Shown in pieces: positions 8,605 through 15,915 of a stretch of 64,000 bases of DNA (position 1 is its first letter; every line of letters begins with the position of its first letter). Source of the DNA: Clostridia bacterium. GTDB lineage: Bacteria > Bacillota > Clostridia > Oscillospirales > Acutalibacteraceae. The notes under the pieces are model-generated. The model searched no databases, was not told where the DNA came from, and saw only the letters and a program-made list of their open reading frames with translations. Position numbers and translations under genes: made by a program. The DNA is taken from the NCBI GenBank assembly GCA_017399405.1, contig JAFQCT010000017.1, positions 62,001 to 126,000 on the forward strand, written 5' to 3'.

Positions 8605-9849
8605 ATGAGTAAAAAAGAAAAGAAAATTGCACCTTTGCAGGAAGATATTCATCTCGATATTCCTGAAGACGAAATATGGACTTATCAGGTTCCCGGTCTT
8701 GCAGCACCTCATATTAACAAGCCTTATAAGTATTATGGCTTGAAAAAAGTCATTTTTACACTTGTTATTATCGTAGCAGTTTCACTTTCAATGTATTTTT
8801 CAGTACGCACAGTTCAAAGTGATACTTTTGAATATTCAGAAATTGAAACAGGTATTCAGTTCGATAAATTCAGTAATACAGGTTTTATTACTGAACTTGA
8901 TATTGATTACATAACAGAAGTTGTTTATGATGAAAACAACGCTGACCCTAACACTAACTTTACACTTAAAAAGGATACCTCAAAACCGATAACTGCAATT
9001 CGTCAGTATGCCCTTAACTGCGACGAAAAAGTTAAGGTAATCAATATCGGTGCAGATGTTCTTGAAATCGATGGTAAGTCTTTCTATTCTTGCTGGGCAC
9101 TTCAGCGTATTGAGGTTGACGAAAACAATCCTAATTATTGTGATATAGATGGCGTTCTTTATAACAAAGATAAAACAGAGATTATCTGTGTGCCAACTGA
9201 CCGCGATACATATCTTGCTGAAAAATATGGATACGCAGAGTATGACGAGTTTGGCTACAGAATAGAACCGGCTGTTGAAGACGAAAACTATGCTGAATAT
9301 GAGCGTGATGTTCTCACTTATGTTATTCCGTCAACAGTTAAAACCGTTGGTGAACTTTGTTTTAACTATGCGAATATGACAACTGTTTATATTCCTGAAG
9401 GTCTTCAGACAATTGAAACTCTTGGTTTCTATGAAATCCCAAGACTTGCAAATATTTATTCTTATGTTCCTGTAAATGAAGTGACAGATACTCACTTTAC
9501 ATCACAAGAAGCACTCGGCGAATATTACCTTTCACTCCCTGAAGGTCTAAAATATATCGGTTCTGATGCGTTCACACAGTGTCAGGCACTTACATATATG
9601 TATGTTCCGTCAAGTGTAACATTTATTGGTCACCACGCATTCTGGGATACTTGTTATAAGCAAGATAAACAGGTTATGGGTGTTAATGTAATCAATGTTG
9701 GTGCAAGTGAAGAGGAATTCAAGTCTGTTGAGACAGGCGATAGTTGGCGTCCGCAGTATGACTTCCTTCTTTTCAAGAAGAGTGTTGACATTAACTATTC
9801 TTCAGAAAGAGAAATTTTTGCATTTGCAACACCTGATGAGAATAAATAA
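8605..9849 (+). CDS. Membrane-anchored leucine-rich-repeat (LRR_5/BspA-like) protein
   Basis: The 414-residue protein has a charged N-terminal cytoplasmic stretch, one membrane helix at about residues 49-67 (IFTLVIIVAVSLSMYFSV) and a large outside domain. The outside part contains BspA-like LRR_5 units, recognisable as A-F-x-x-C/N-x-x-L-x-x-I/V-x-V-P patterns, for example SFYSCWALQRIEV, LCFNYANMTTVYIPEGLQTI and AFTQCQALTYMYVPSSV. Such repeats usually mediate protein or glycan binding. It sits 15 bp after the transporter gene and before the GH13 gene, which hints at a surface component of the same uptake system. No catalytic domain is visible. Confidence 0.82.
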   Translation: MSKKEKKIAPLQEDIHLDIPEDEIWTYQVPGLAAPHINKPYKYYGLKKVIFTLVIIVAVSLSMYFSVRTVQSDTFEYSEIETGIQFDKFSNTGFITELDIDYITEVVYDENNADPNTNFTLKKDTSKPITAIRQYALNCDEKVKVINIGADVLEIDGKSFYSCWALQRIEVDENNPNYCDIDGVLYNKDKTEIICVPTDRDTYLAEKYGYAEYDEFGYRIEPAVEDENYAEYERDVLTYVIPSTVKTVGELCFNYANMTTVYIPEGLQTIETLGFYEIPRLANIYSYVPVNEVTDTHFTSQEALGEYYLSLPEGLKYIGSDAFTQCQALTYMYVPSSVTFIGHHAFWDTCYKQDKQVMGVNVINVGASEEEFKSVETGDSWRPQYDFLLFKKSVDINYSSEREIFAFATPDENK

Positions 9850-9855
9850 AAACAT

Positions 9856-9884
9856 TCCCACTATGTTCGCATAGTGGGATTTTC
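9856..9884 (+). terminator. Hairpin with TTCG tetraloop between LRR and GH13 genes
   Basis: TCCCACTATG-TTCG-CATAGTGGGA is a perfect 10-bp stem capped by the very stable UUCG loop, followed by ATTTTCC. The T tract is weak, so it may set the level of GH13 expression or protect the upstream mRNA rather than stop transcription fully. Confidence 0.75.
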
Positions 9885-9910
9885 CACGAAATAGAAAGGA
9901 TTGATTTTTA

Positions 9911-11797
9911 ATGAAAATCACACCAAAAAGTACTATTAAAGAAGTGCTTGCAACTCCCGTAGGTAACGACCTTATTGAAATGGTTGCATATCACGCGGGC
10001 ATTCCTGCTGCGGTTATTCATAATCCTCTTGTAGGTAAAATGAAACTTTCAATGCTTCCAAAGATTTTAGGCGATAAAATGCCAATGGAAACAATTGAAC
10101 ATCTTTGCAATCTTTTAAGTTATACACCTGAAATGGTTGTTACTAAAGACGAAGTAGACCCAAGATGGTGGAAGGAGTCTGTTATTTATCAAATTTACCC
10201 ACGCTCATTTATGGACTCAAATGGTGACGGTATAGGTGACTTGCAGGGTATTATCTCAAAACTTGATTACCTTAAAGATTTAGGTGTAGATGTATTGTGG
10301 CTCAGCCCTATTTATGATTCACCTAATGACGATATGGGTTATGATATTCGTGACTACCGCAAGATTATGACAGAATTCGGTACTATGGAAGACTTTGACC
10401 AGATGCTCGAAGAAATCCATAAACGCGGTATGAAACTTGTTATGGACCTTGTTGTAAACCATACTTCTGATGAGCACGAATGGTTCCAGAAAGCATTAGC
10501 AGGTGACGAGAAGTATAAAGATTATTATATCTTCCGTAAAGGCAAGGGCGACGGTATCCCACCAAATAACTGGACATCAGTTTTCTCAGGTAGTGCTTGG
10601 AATTACTACCCTGAACTTGATGAGTGGGCAATGCACATTTTCTCATCAAAGCAGATGGATTTGAACTGGGAAAACCCTGATATGCGTAAAGAAGTTGCCG
10701 AAATGGTATGCTGGTGGCTCGAAAAAGGCGTTGACGGTTTTAGAATGGATGTTATCAACCTTATCTCTAAAGTTGAGGGACTTCCTGATGGTAACCCACT
10801 TGTTGGCGAATTTATCGGTTACGGTGGCGAGCATTATTTCTGGGGACCACATCTTCACGAATACCTTCATGAACTTAATGAGAATTCATTCAAGAAATTC
10901 CCTGAATCATTCTGTGTAGGTGAAACAGGTGGTATCGGTGTTGAAATGGCTAAATATCTCGTTGATGATTCTCGTGAAGAAATCCGCGAAACATTCCTTT
11001 TCGACCAACTTGAACCACGCGGTAAACAAAGATGGGACGATTATAAGTATGACCTTAAATACTTAAAGGAAATGTTCACAAAATATCAACTTTCACTTTA
11101 TGGCTCATCTTGGCCAACACTTGTTATTGAAAATCACGATAATCCAAGAATGGTTTCAAAAGTTAATCCTGACCCTAAGTTTAGAAATCCACTTTCAAAA
11201 CTTATTGGTGCAATGCTTTTAACAGGTCGTGGAACACCATATATCTTCCAGGGCGAAGAACTTGGTATGATGAACTGTGATTTTAATGATATGAGCGAAC
11301 TTCGTGATGTTGAGTCAATCAATAAGTATGCCGAAATGCTTGAAAAAGGCAAAACCGAGGCAGAGGCTTGGGCAACAATTATGGCAGGTAGCCGAGACCA
11401 CTCAAGAACTCCAATGTGTTGGGATAATAGTGAAAATGCAGGTTTCACAACAGGCACACCTTGGATTCGTCTTAACGGAGATTATTCAGATTGCAACGCA
11501 ACAAAACAGATTGCAGATGCAAATAGCCCATTTAACTATTACAAATCACTTATGGCATTGAGAAAAGAGTATAAGTCAACAATGGTTTATGGCGATTTCC
11601 AACCACTTAAAACAAGTGATAAAACATTCTGTCTTTACAGAGAGAGTGCAGATGCAAAGATTTATATTGAAATGAATCTTACAGAAAACACAATTGACAG
11701 ACCAAACCCAACAGGTGGTAAGTGCTTACTTTCAAACTATGACGAGCCAAAAGAACGCCTTCGTCCATACGAAGTAAACATTTACAAAGTAAAATAA
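9911..11797 (+). CDS. GH13 alpha-glucosidase (oligo-1,6-glucosidase type) with N-terminal helical extension
   Basis: This is an intracellular retaining alpha-glucosidase acting on imported oligosaccharides. The (beta/alpha)8 barrel begins at about residue 86 (WWKESVIYQIYPRSF). Catalytic residues are the nucleophile Asp280 (GVDGFRMDVIN), the acid/base Glu338 (CVGETGG) and the stabiliser Asp410 (ENHDNPR). The residue after the nucleophile is valine, which in the GH13 oligo-1,6-glucosidase group correlates with alpha-1,6 rather than alpha-1,4 preference. Residues 1-85 are an extra domain absent from classic enzymes. It starts MKITPKSTIKEVLATPVGND and is predicted helical; I do not know its function. 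There is no signal peptide. Confidence 0.93.
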   Translation: MKITPKSTIKEVLATPVGNDLIEMVAYHAGIPAAVIHNPLVGKMKLSMLPKILGDKMPMETIEHLCNLLSYTPEMVVTKDEVDPRWWKESVIYQIYPRSFMDSNGDGIGDLQGIISKLDYLKDLGVDVLWLSPIYDSPNDDMGYDIRDYRKIMTEFGTMEDFDQMLEEIHKRGMKLVMDLVVNHTSDEHEWFQKALAGDEKYKDYYIFRKGKGDGIPPNNWTSVFSGSAWNYYPELDEWAMHIFSSKQMDLNWENPDMRKEVAEMVCWWLEKGVDGFRMDVINLISKVEGLPDGNPLVGEFIGYGGEHYFWGPHLHEYLHELNENSFKKFPESFCVGETGGIGVEMAKYLVDDSREEIRETFLFDQLEPRGKQRWDDYKYDLKYLKEMFTKYQLSLYGSSWPTLVIENHDNPRMVSKVNPDPKFRNPLSKLIGAMLLTGRGTPYIFQGEELGMMNCDFNDMSELRDVESINKYAEMLEKGKTEAEAWATIMAGSRDHSRTPMCWDNSENAGFTTGTPWIRLNGDYSDCNATKQIADANSPFNYYKSLMALRKEYKSTMVYGDFQPLKTSDKTFCLYRESADAKIYIEMNLTENTIDRPNPTGGKCLLSNYDEPKERLRPYEVNIYKVK

Positions 11798-11807
11798 AAT
11801 ATTCAAT

Positions 11808-11834
11808 GTCATTCTGAGCGTAGCGAAGAATCTC
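11808..11834. repeat. Intergenic repeat of the CATTCTGAGCGTAGCGAAGAATC type
   Basis: The 27-bp segment contains an imperfect palindrome (ATTCT...AGAAT around GAGCGTAGCGA). I recognise it as an intergenic repeat common in gut Firmicutes. One copy is present here, directly upstream of two other repeat families. Confidence 0.5.
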
Positions 11835-11842
11835 AAAAACAG

Positions 11843-11865
11843 TAGGGCGGGGTCTTGACCCCGCC
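11843..11865. repeat. Palindromic repeat A, copy 1 (GGCGGGGTC-TT-GACCCCGCC)
   Basis: The 23 bp are identical to positions 43390-43412. It is a GC-rich hairpin in AT-rich intergenic DNA after the GH13 gene, and repeat B follows it within 10 bp. Confidence 0.9.
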
Positions 11866-11870
11866 ATTTC

Positions 11871-11897
11871 GCGTAGTGGCAGGCTTCCACGCCTGCA
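11871..11897. repeat. Palindromic repeat B, copy 1 (GCAGGC-TTCCAC-GCCTGC)
   Basis: The 27 bp beginning GCGTAGTGGCAGGC are identical to 44146-44172. At this locus repeats A and B are adjacent. At the other locus they flank the hemolysin III gene. Confidence 0.9.
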
Positions 11898-11941
11898 TTA
11901 ACAAATGAGAGAAATAATTCAAAAACTTTTCCAATCTCATA

Positions 11942-11970
11942 TTGACATTTGTTGTTTCATAAGATATAAT
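11942..11970 (+). promoter_or_regulatory. Promoter of tRNA-Leu copy 1
   Basis: TTGACA (about 11942-11947), a 17-bp spacer and TATAAT (about 11965-11970) form a consensus sigma-A promoter about 25 bp upstream of the tRNA. Confidence 0.85.
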
Positions 11971-11994
11971 AATTAGGCTGTGAAAAACAGTTAT

Positions 11995-12081
11995 GCTGGT
12001 GTGGCGAAATCGGCAGACGCAAGGGACTTAAAATCCCTCGGTAGCAATACCGTACCGGTTCAAGTCCGGTCACCAGCACCA
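11995..12081 (+). tRNA. tRNA-Leu (anticodon TAA), CCA encoded
   Basis: The gene folds into a class II tRNA. The 7-bp acceptor stem is GCTGGTG / CACCAGC. The anticodon arm AGGGA-CTTAAAA-TCCCT carries anticodon TAA. A long variable arm (CGGTAGCAATACCG) and a T arm with GGTTCAAGTCC follow. The discriminator is A, as leucine identity requires, and the 3' CCA is encoded at 12079-12081. Confidence 0.97.
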
Positions 12082-12117
12082 AAAAGAGCACTAAAAAGTG
12101 CTCTTTTATTTTTTTTA
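12082..12117 (+). terminator. Terminator of tRNA-Leu
   Basis: AAAAGAGCACT-AAAA-AGTGCTCTTTT followed by a T-rich run directly after the tRNA. The remaining DNA up to 12369 is AT-rich and I see no gene in it. Confidence 0.9.
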
Positions 12118-12369
12118 CGTATGTTATTAAACTTTATCAAACTTCTTCAAATTGGCTATATAGAGCCATTTGTAGATTTTGACAATTTTTGACTCTGTTA
12201 AAGTTTGAAAAAGTTTGTAGAAATAAAATAAAGTTCTACTGCATTACGAACTGCATTACTTTTTTGAAAAATGAGCAAAAATAGCGAAATCTTAGTAAAT
12301 TTATAATTTTTTTTGCAATTTCTCTATTTTGCACAAAATCAATGTGCAAACTTTGTCTATTTTTTATGT

Positions 12370-12403
12370 AAATAAAAATACTCTATTTAACAAGTAAATA
12401 GAG
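12370..12403 (-). terminator. Terminator of the second tRNA-Leu copy
   Basis: CTCTATTTA-ACAAG-TAAATAGAG forms a hairpin. Read on the minus strand it is followed by TATTTTTATTT, just downstream of the minus-strand tRNA copy. Confidence 0.7.
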
Positions 12404-12412
12404 TATCAAAGT

Positions 12413-12496
12413 GGCTGGTGACCGGACTTGAACCGGTACGGTATTGCTACCGAGGGATTTTAAGTGCCTTGCGTCTGCCGATTTCGCCACACCAGC
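12413..12496 (-). pseudogene. Decayed inverted copy of tRNA-Leu(TAA)
   Basis: It is nearly identical to the tRNA at 11995, including the T arm, variable arm and anticodon TAA. It differs at three functional points. Position 30 is C instead of G, giving a C-C mismatch inside the anticodon stem (AGGCA against TCCCT). The discriminator position is C instead of A. The 3' CCA is missing (CACCAGC then CACTTT). The upstream promoter is duplicated too, but its -10 reads TATAAC. It is most likely a non-functional or poorly charged duplicate. It could still be active if CCA is added and the mismatch tolerated. Confidence 0.8.
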
Positions 12497-12520
12497 ATAA
12501 CTGTTTTACACAGCCTAATT

Positions 12521-12549
12521 GTTATATCTTATGAAAATAAAAATGTCAA
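12521..12549 (-). promoter_or_regulatory. Duplicated promoter of the second tRNA-Leu copy
   Basis: On the minus strand TTGACA (12549-12544), a 17-bp spacer and TATAAC (12526-12521) duplicate the promoter of copy 1, with one change in the -10 box. Confidence 0.7.
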
Positions 12550-12551
12550 TA

Positions 12552-13109
12552 TTATAATTCAATTATTTTCGCATTTAATAGTTCTGCGTCCTGACTATCG
12601 TGGCTAATTATTATAAAATCTCTCTTTTTACTTTCGCCTTTGATTATTTCACAAATAGTTGATTTCAATTCTTCATCAAGTCCCTTAAATGGCTCGTCAA
12701 GAATAACTAAATCGCTGTCAAAACAAAGTGCACGGGCAAGGGCAACGCGTCTTCTCATACCACCACTAAGGGATAGGGGAGAGTTGTCTTTTTCATTTTC
12801 AAGCCCCATAAGTTTTAAGTAGTGCAGTGCTTTTTCTTCACTACAAACTGCAGTTAAGTTTTTAAGCACCGAAACAAAGGGGATAAGCCTGTCTTCTTGA
12901 AACATAAAAGATATTGATTTTGCAGTATTAGTTATTTTGCCATTATCAGCCTTTTCAAGCCCTGCAACTATTCTCATAAGAGTTGTTTTGCCAAGTCCTG
13001 AAGCACCTTTAATAAGCAAAATTCCATCAAAATCAAAAGTATTTGAGTAAGCGTCAAAAACTACCTTGTCCCCATACTTTTTAGTGAGATTATTTATCTG
13101 TATTTTCAA
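12552..13109 (-). CDS. ABC transporter ATPase, SsuB/TauB type (short)
   Basis: This cytoplasmic ATPase energises the importer encoded with it. The 185 residues contain Walker A (GASGLGKTTLM, about residues 35-45), the Q loop (MFQEDR), the signature LSGGMRRRVALARAL, Walker B LVILDEPF and the H-loop ISHD. It is clearly shorter than typical SsuB/TauB (about 240-260 residues), lacking the usual C-terminal extension, but all catalytic motifs are intact. It overlaps the upstream permease gene by about 20 bp, showing translational coupling. Confidence 0.9.
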   Translation of the reverse strand: MKIQINNLTKKYGDKVVFDAYSNTFDFDGILLIKGASGLGKTTLMRIVAGLEKADNGKITNTAKSISFMFQEDRLIPFVSVLKNLTAVCSEEKALHYLKLMGLENEKDNSPLSLSGGMRRRVALARALCFDSDLVILDEPFKGLDEELKSTICEIIKGESKKRDFIIISHDSQDAELLNAKIIEL

Positions 13110-13902
13110 TGAAATAACCTCCCTTTGACATTATTTTCTTAAAGCATAAATCAAGAATTGAAACAAGCAATTTTTCAAGTATAAGGCTTAAAATAATTAC
13201 AACAACTGTCCACGCAAAAAGGTCAACAGTTTCAATATATACTTGTGAGTTTCTAAGGTTTATACCAATAGAATTTTGTGGAGTACAAAGAACTTCTGCT
13301 GCAATTCCAGCTTTCCAACCAAGCCCCACAGCAGTTTTACAAGCCGATACAAATGCGGGTACAGCCGATGGCAAAAATATGAGTTTTAATTTCTTTGCAA
13401 GCCCAAAATTGTATGCATTTGCCATTTCAATAAGACTTTTATCTGTATTCACAATTGAACTTGTCACATTAGCCCATACAACAGGCATAACCATAAGCAT
13501 TGTAATAAATATTGGCACACTTACTTTGTCAAGCCAAATAAGAGCAAGAATAATAAAAGATACAACAGGAGTAGTCTTTACTGCAGTTAAAAATGGCTTG
13601 AAAAGTGTATTTAATGTGCTTGAAAACGCAGTAATAATACCAAAAATACTACCAATTATAACGCCAATGATATAACCTAACGAAATACCTTTGAATGAGT
13701 TGAAAATAGTAAGCCAGAATTCACCACTTGGCAAGAATTCCAATAATCTTTTTCCAACATCTAAAGGGGATGCAATCAAAACATCAAGCCCTACAATTTT
13801 ATACACAATGAGCCATAGCCCTAACCAAAAAACAATGGTCAGGGCTATTTTTATAATCTTTTTAATTGTTACCTTTGCTTTATGCTCCGAAATAGAAGTC
13901 AT
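13090..13902 (-). CDS. ABC transporter permease, SsuC/TauC type
   Basis: The integral membrane subunit has about six helices. The binding-protein-dependent transport motif near the middle (SLIEMANAYNFGLAKKLKLIFLPSAVPAF) contacts the ATPase. I chose ATG at 13902 (GTG at 13905 is equally possible) because an upstream GGAGG serves it. An in-frame ATG at 13944 would overlap the substrate-binding gene by 65 bp. The chosen start still overlaps that gene's end by about 23 bp. Confidence 0.88.
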   Translation of the reverse strand: MTSISEHKAKVTIKKIIKIALTIVFWLGLWLIVYKIVGLDVLIASPLDVGKRLLEFLPSGEFWLTIFNSFKGISLGYIIGVIIGSIFGIITAFSSTLNTLFKPFLTAVKTTPVVSFIILALIWLDKVSVPIFITMLMVMPVVWANVTSSIVNTDKSLIEMANAYNFGLAKKLKLIFLPSAVPAFVSACKTAVGLGWKAGIAAEVLCTPQNSIGINLRNSQVYIETVDLFAWTVVVIILSLILEKLLVSILDLCFKKIMSKGGYFIENTDK

Positions 13903-14881
13903 CACTTGGTAACTTTCCTCCAATAGATTTAGGATTTGCATCAAAGAAAATCTGAAGGTTAGCAGATACTGATGCTTTCATATCTGCACCGTCAATGTAT
14001 GCAATATTACAATTTGGAATAGCCTTTTTAGCAACAGCTGCCTTTGGAATAATACCGTATTGCTCGCAAAGTGCAGATGTTGTTTCAATATCATTGTTTG
14101 CAGCGTTGATTGATGCTTCATATTCTTTTAAGAACATTTTAACTGCATCAGGATTTTTCTCAACAAAGTCCTTTTTAGCAATAACTACGCCTTGAATAAG
14201 TGTTTTACCGCTGATTTTTTCAAATTCTTCTGTAAGATTAAGAGCGATTCTCAAATCTGCATTTTTTGATGTTGCCGCAGTAACCTTTGGTTCAGGTAAC
14301 ATTGAAATTGTTGCTTTACCACTTGCTGCAAGTGTTGCTAACTCGTCGTGAGATGTAACATATTCAACCTCTACCTTGTCTTCAATACCGCTTTTTTCAA
14401 GAAGGTAGTTGAGAATATATTCAGGAGTTGAGCCCTGACCTGTAGCGTAGAGTTTTTTGCCTGCAAGGTCAGAAAGTGAGTTAATTGTGTTACCGTTTTC
14501 AAGAATGTAAAGCACACCTTTTGTGTTTACTGAAAGCACCTGAATATTGCCCTCAAGTTTGTTGTAAAGTGTAGCCGCAAGGTTAATAGGACAAGCCGCA
14601 ATATCGTAAGAGTTGTTAGTCATACCTGCAACAATTTCAGTAGGGTCACTAACAACTGAGAATGTGTAGTCATTCTTTGCTGTTTTGTCGTCTTGGCTCT
14701 TCATAAGGTTTACCATACCAATACCGGTAGGACCTGCAAGACCTGCAACTCTCATACTAGCGCTCTGGTATGGAGCCTCTGTTGTTGTTTCGTCTTCATT
14801 GTTTGTTGTACCGCAAGCCGCAAAAGCAAATACAATTGCGAATACAAGAAGTAATGAAATAACTTTTTTCATTTCAATCAA
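13880..14881 (-). CDS. ABC transporter substrate-binding lipoprotein (SsuA/NMT1-like)
   Basis: This exported solute-binding protein has a signal peptide and an Ala-Ala-Cys lipobox at about residues 21-23, so it is anchored outside the membrane. The mature part follows the NMT1/SsuA fold seen in sulfonate, nitrate, taurine and thiamine-precursor importers, with motifs such as LSDLAGKKLYATGQGSTPEYIL. The ligand cannot be named: there is no riboswitch and no ligand-specific enzyme nearby. It is the first transporter gene after the Crp/Fnr regulator, 14 bp away, which points to control by that regulator. Confidence 0.85.
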   Translation of the reverse strand: MIEMKKVISLLLVFAIVFAFAACGTTNNEDETTTEAPYQSASMRVAGLAGPTGIGMVNLMKSQDDKTAKNDYTFSVVSDPTEIVAGMTNNSYDIAACPINLAATLYNKLEGNIQVLSVNTKGVLYILENGNTINSLSDLAGKKLYATGQGSTPEYILNYLLEKSGIEDKVEVEYVTSHDELATLAASGKATISMLPEPKVTAATSKNADLRIALNLTEEFEKISGKTLIQGVVIAKKDFVEKNPDAVKMFLKEYEASINAANNDIETTSALCEQYGIIPKAAVAKKAIPNCNIAYIDGADMKASVSANLQIFFDANPKSIGGKLPSDDFYFGA

Positions 14882-14895
14882 ATCCTTTCGTGAAT

Positions 14896-15537
14896 TTATT
14901 TCACATATATTTTTTTACCGTCACGGCAGATTTTTCCTTGGTTTTCAAGAGTTTCAATAACTCTGTAAAGACTTGCTCTGCTAATTTGCAAAACATGAGA
15001 AAGTTCTGTCATAGAAACGGATATTTCACATTTTCCATTGTTTATATCAGCATTTTTCTTGAGGTATAGCATAAGTTTTTCTTCCGCATTAGGTTTTGTA
15101 TAACCCTCAATTTTAGAGTTTAGAAAACCTATTCTTTCAGAAAGATAACTGATATAGTTAAATGAAACTGAACTGTCACATTTTATAAGTTCGTCAACCC
15201 CATTTTTTTCAATAATCACAACTTTAAGGGGAGTTAGTGCTGTAACAGTATTTTCAAATTCATAACTTTGATTATAAAGAAAAGCAGCACCAAAAATTTC
15301 ACCGTCTTTAAGGTGAGAAATCACAGTTTCACCCTTGCTTACTCTCGCTTCACCTTTAATAATAAGACAAAGCACAGGTGAATAAGTTTCTCTTGAAAAA
15401 ACAATGTCATTTTTTGCGTAAGAAACAGATTTGCCATAAGTGTTCAATACACTTGTTAAAATTTTCTCATCAGCATCTTTGAATATTCTTGTTTGCTTAA
15501 GAAAATTCAAAGCAGAGTTCAGTGTCGATTTTGTCAT
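14896..15537 (-). CDS. Crp/Fnr-family transcriptional regulator
   Basis: The 213-residue regulator has an N-terminal cyclic-nucleotide-binding-like beta-roll (about 20-120) and a C-terminal winged helix (about 150-212). The recognition region is TELSHVLQISRASLYRVIETLENQGKI. The N-terminal cysteine cluster of oxygen-sensing Fnr is absent, and the cAMP-contact RxS motif is not evident, so the effector is unknown. It precedes the ABC importer genes on the same strand with 14 bp between them and probably controls them. Confidence 0.88.
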   Translation of the reverse strand: MTKSTLNSALNFLKQTRIFKDADEKILTSVLNTYGKSVSYAKNDIVFSRETYSPVLCLIIKGEARVSKGETVISHLKDGEIFGAAFLYNQSYEFENTVTALTPLKVVIIEKNGVDELIKCDSSVSFNYISYLSERIGFLNSKIEGYTKPNAEEKLMLYLKKNADINNGKCEISVSMTELSHVLQISRASLYRVIETLENQGKICRDGKKIYVK

Positions 15538-15580
15538 TTTTCAGTACCTTTTGTCTTATATAATACACTTTTGCATAAAT

Positions 15581-15609
15581 ATAATAGCATATCCCCACTT
15601 CCGTGTCAA
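15581..15609 (-). promoter_or_regulatory. Promoter of the Crp-ABC importer operon
   Basis: On the minus strand TTGACA (15609-15604), a 17-bp spacer and TATTAT (15586-15581), about 45 bp upstream of the regulator start. Confidence 0.8.
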
Positions 15610-15639
15610 TATAATTCACCAAATTTGAGTTTATCTAAC

Positions 15640-15681
15640 AAAGTGCAAAATGCAAAACGCAAAGTGCAAAGTGCAAAGTGT
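15640..15681. repeat. Six tandem 7-bp repeats (AAAGTGC and variants)
   Basis: The units are AAAGTGC, AAAATGC, AAAACGC, AAAGTGC, AAAGTGC and AAAGTGT in perfect 7-bp register. They lie in the divergent intergenic region between the Crp-type regulator and lacZ. Confidence 0.85.
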
Positions 15682-15702
15682 TGGAACTGCGTTGCGATTA
15701 TA

Positions 15703-15779
15703 GTAGGGGCGATTCACGAATCGCCCGTTTAGACTTGTATTGTAACCTTTGGAACGGGTCATTCGTGAATGACCCCTAC
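15703..15779. repeat. Palindromic repeat D with terminal inverted repeats
   Basis: The 77-bp element is bounded by GTAGGGG and CCCCTAC. It holds two internal hairpins, GGGCGATTC-ACGAATCGCCC type and GGGTCATTC-GTGAATGACCC. The compact structure with terminal repeats resembles a small non-autonomous or REP-like element. Confidence 0.8.
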
Positions 15780-15855
15780 AAAGAGTTTTGTTGAATTGAA
15801 GTAATTAAAGAGCTCGACAAACTCAAATTTGTACACTTCTTTTTCGTTATTTTTA

Positions 15856-15884
15856 TTGTAAAAATTCCTATAATATGGTAAACT
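15856..15884 (+). promoter_or_regulatory. Possible lacZ promoter
   Basis: TTGTAA (15856-15861), 17 bp and TAAACT (15879-15884) lie 32 bp upstream of the lacZ start. The match is moderate. Confidence 0.5.
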
Positions 15885-15915
15885 AAACTTATCTATATAA
15901 GACGGAGGTCTTTTT

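Noticed and set aside
11980-12192. Open frame running across tRNA-Leu copy 1
   Set aside because: It coincides with the tRNA and its terminator, has no ribosome binding site and no recognisable protein features.
12552-13109. This ATPase as the missing partner of the MacA/MacB-like pair
   Set aside because: It is translationally coupled to its own SsuC-type permease, lies 8 kb away on the other strand, and has the SsuB/TauB-type neighbourhood.
15640-15681. Tandem repeats considered as a CRISPR array
   Set aside because: The units are only 7 bp and abut each other with no spacers. There are no cas genes in the window.
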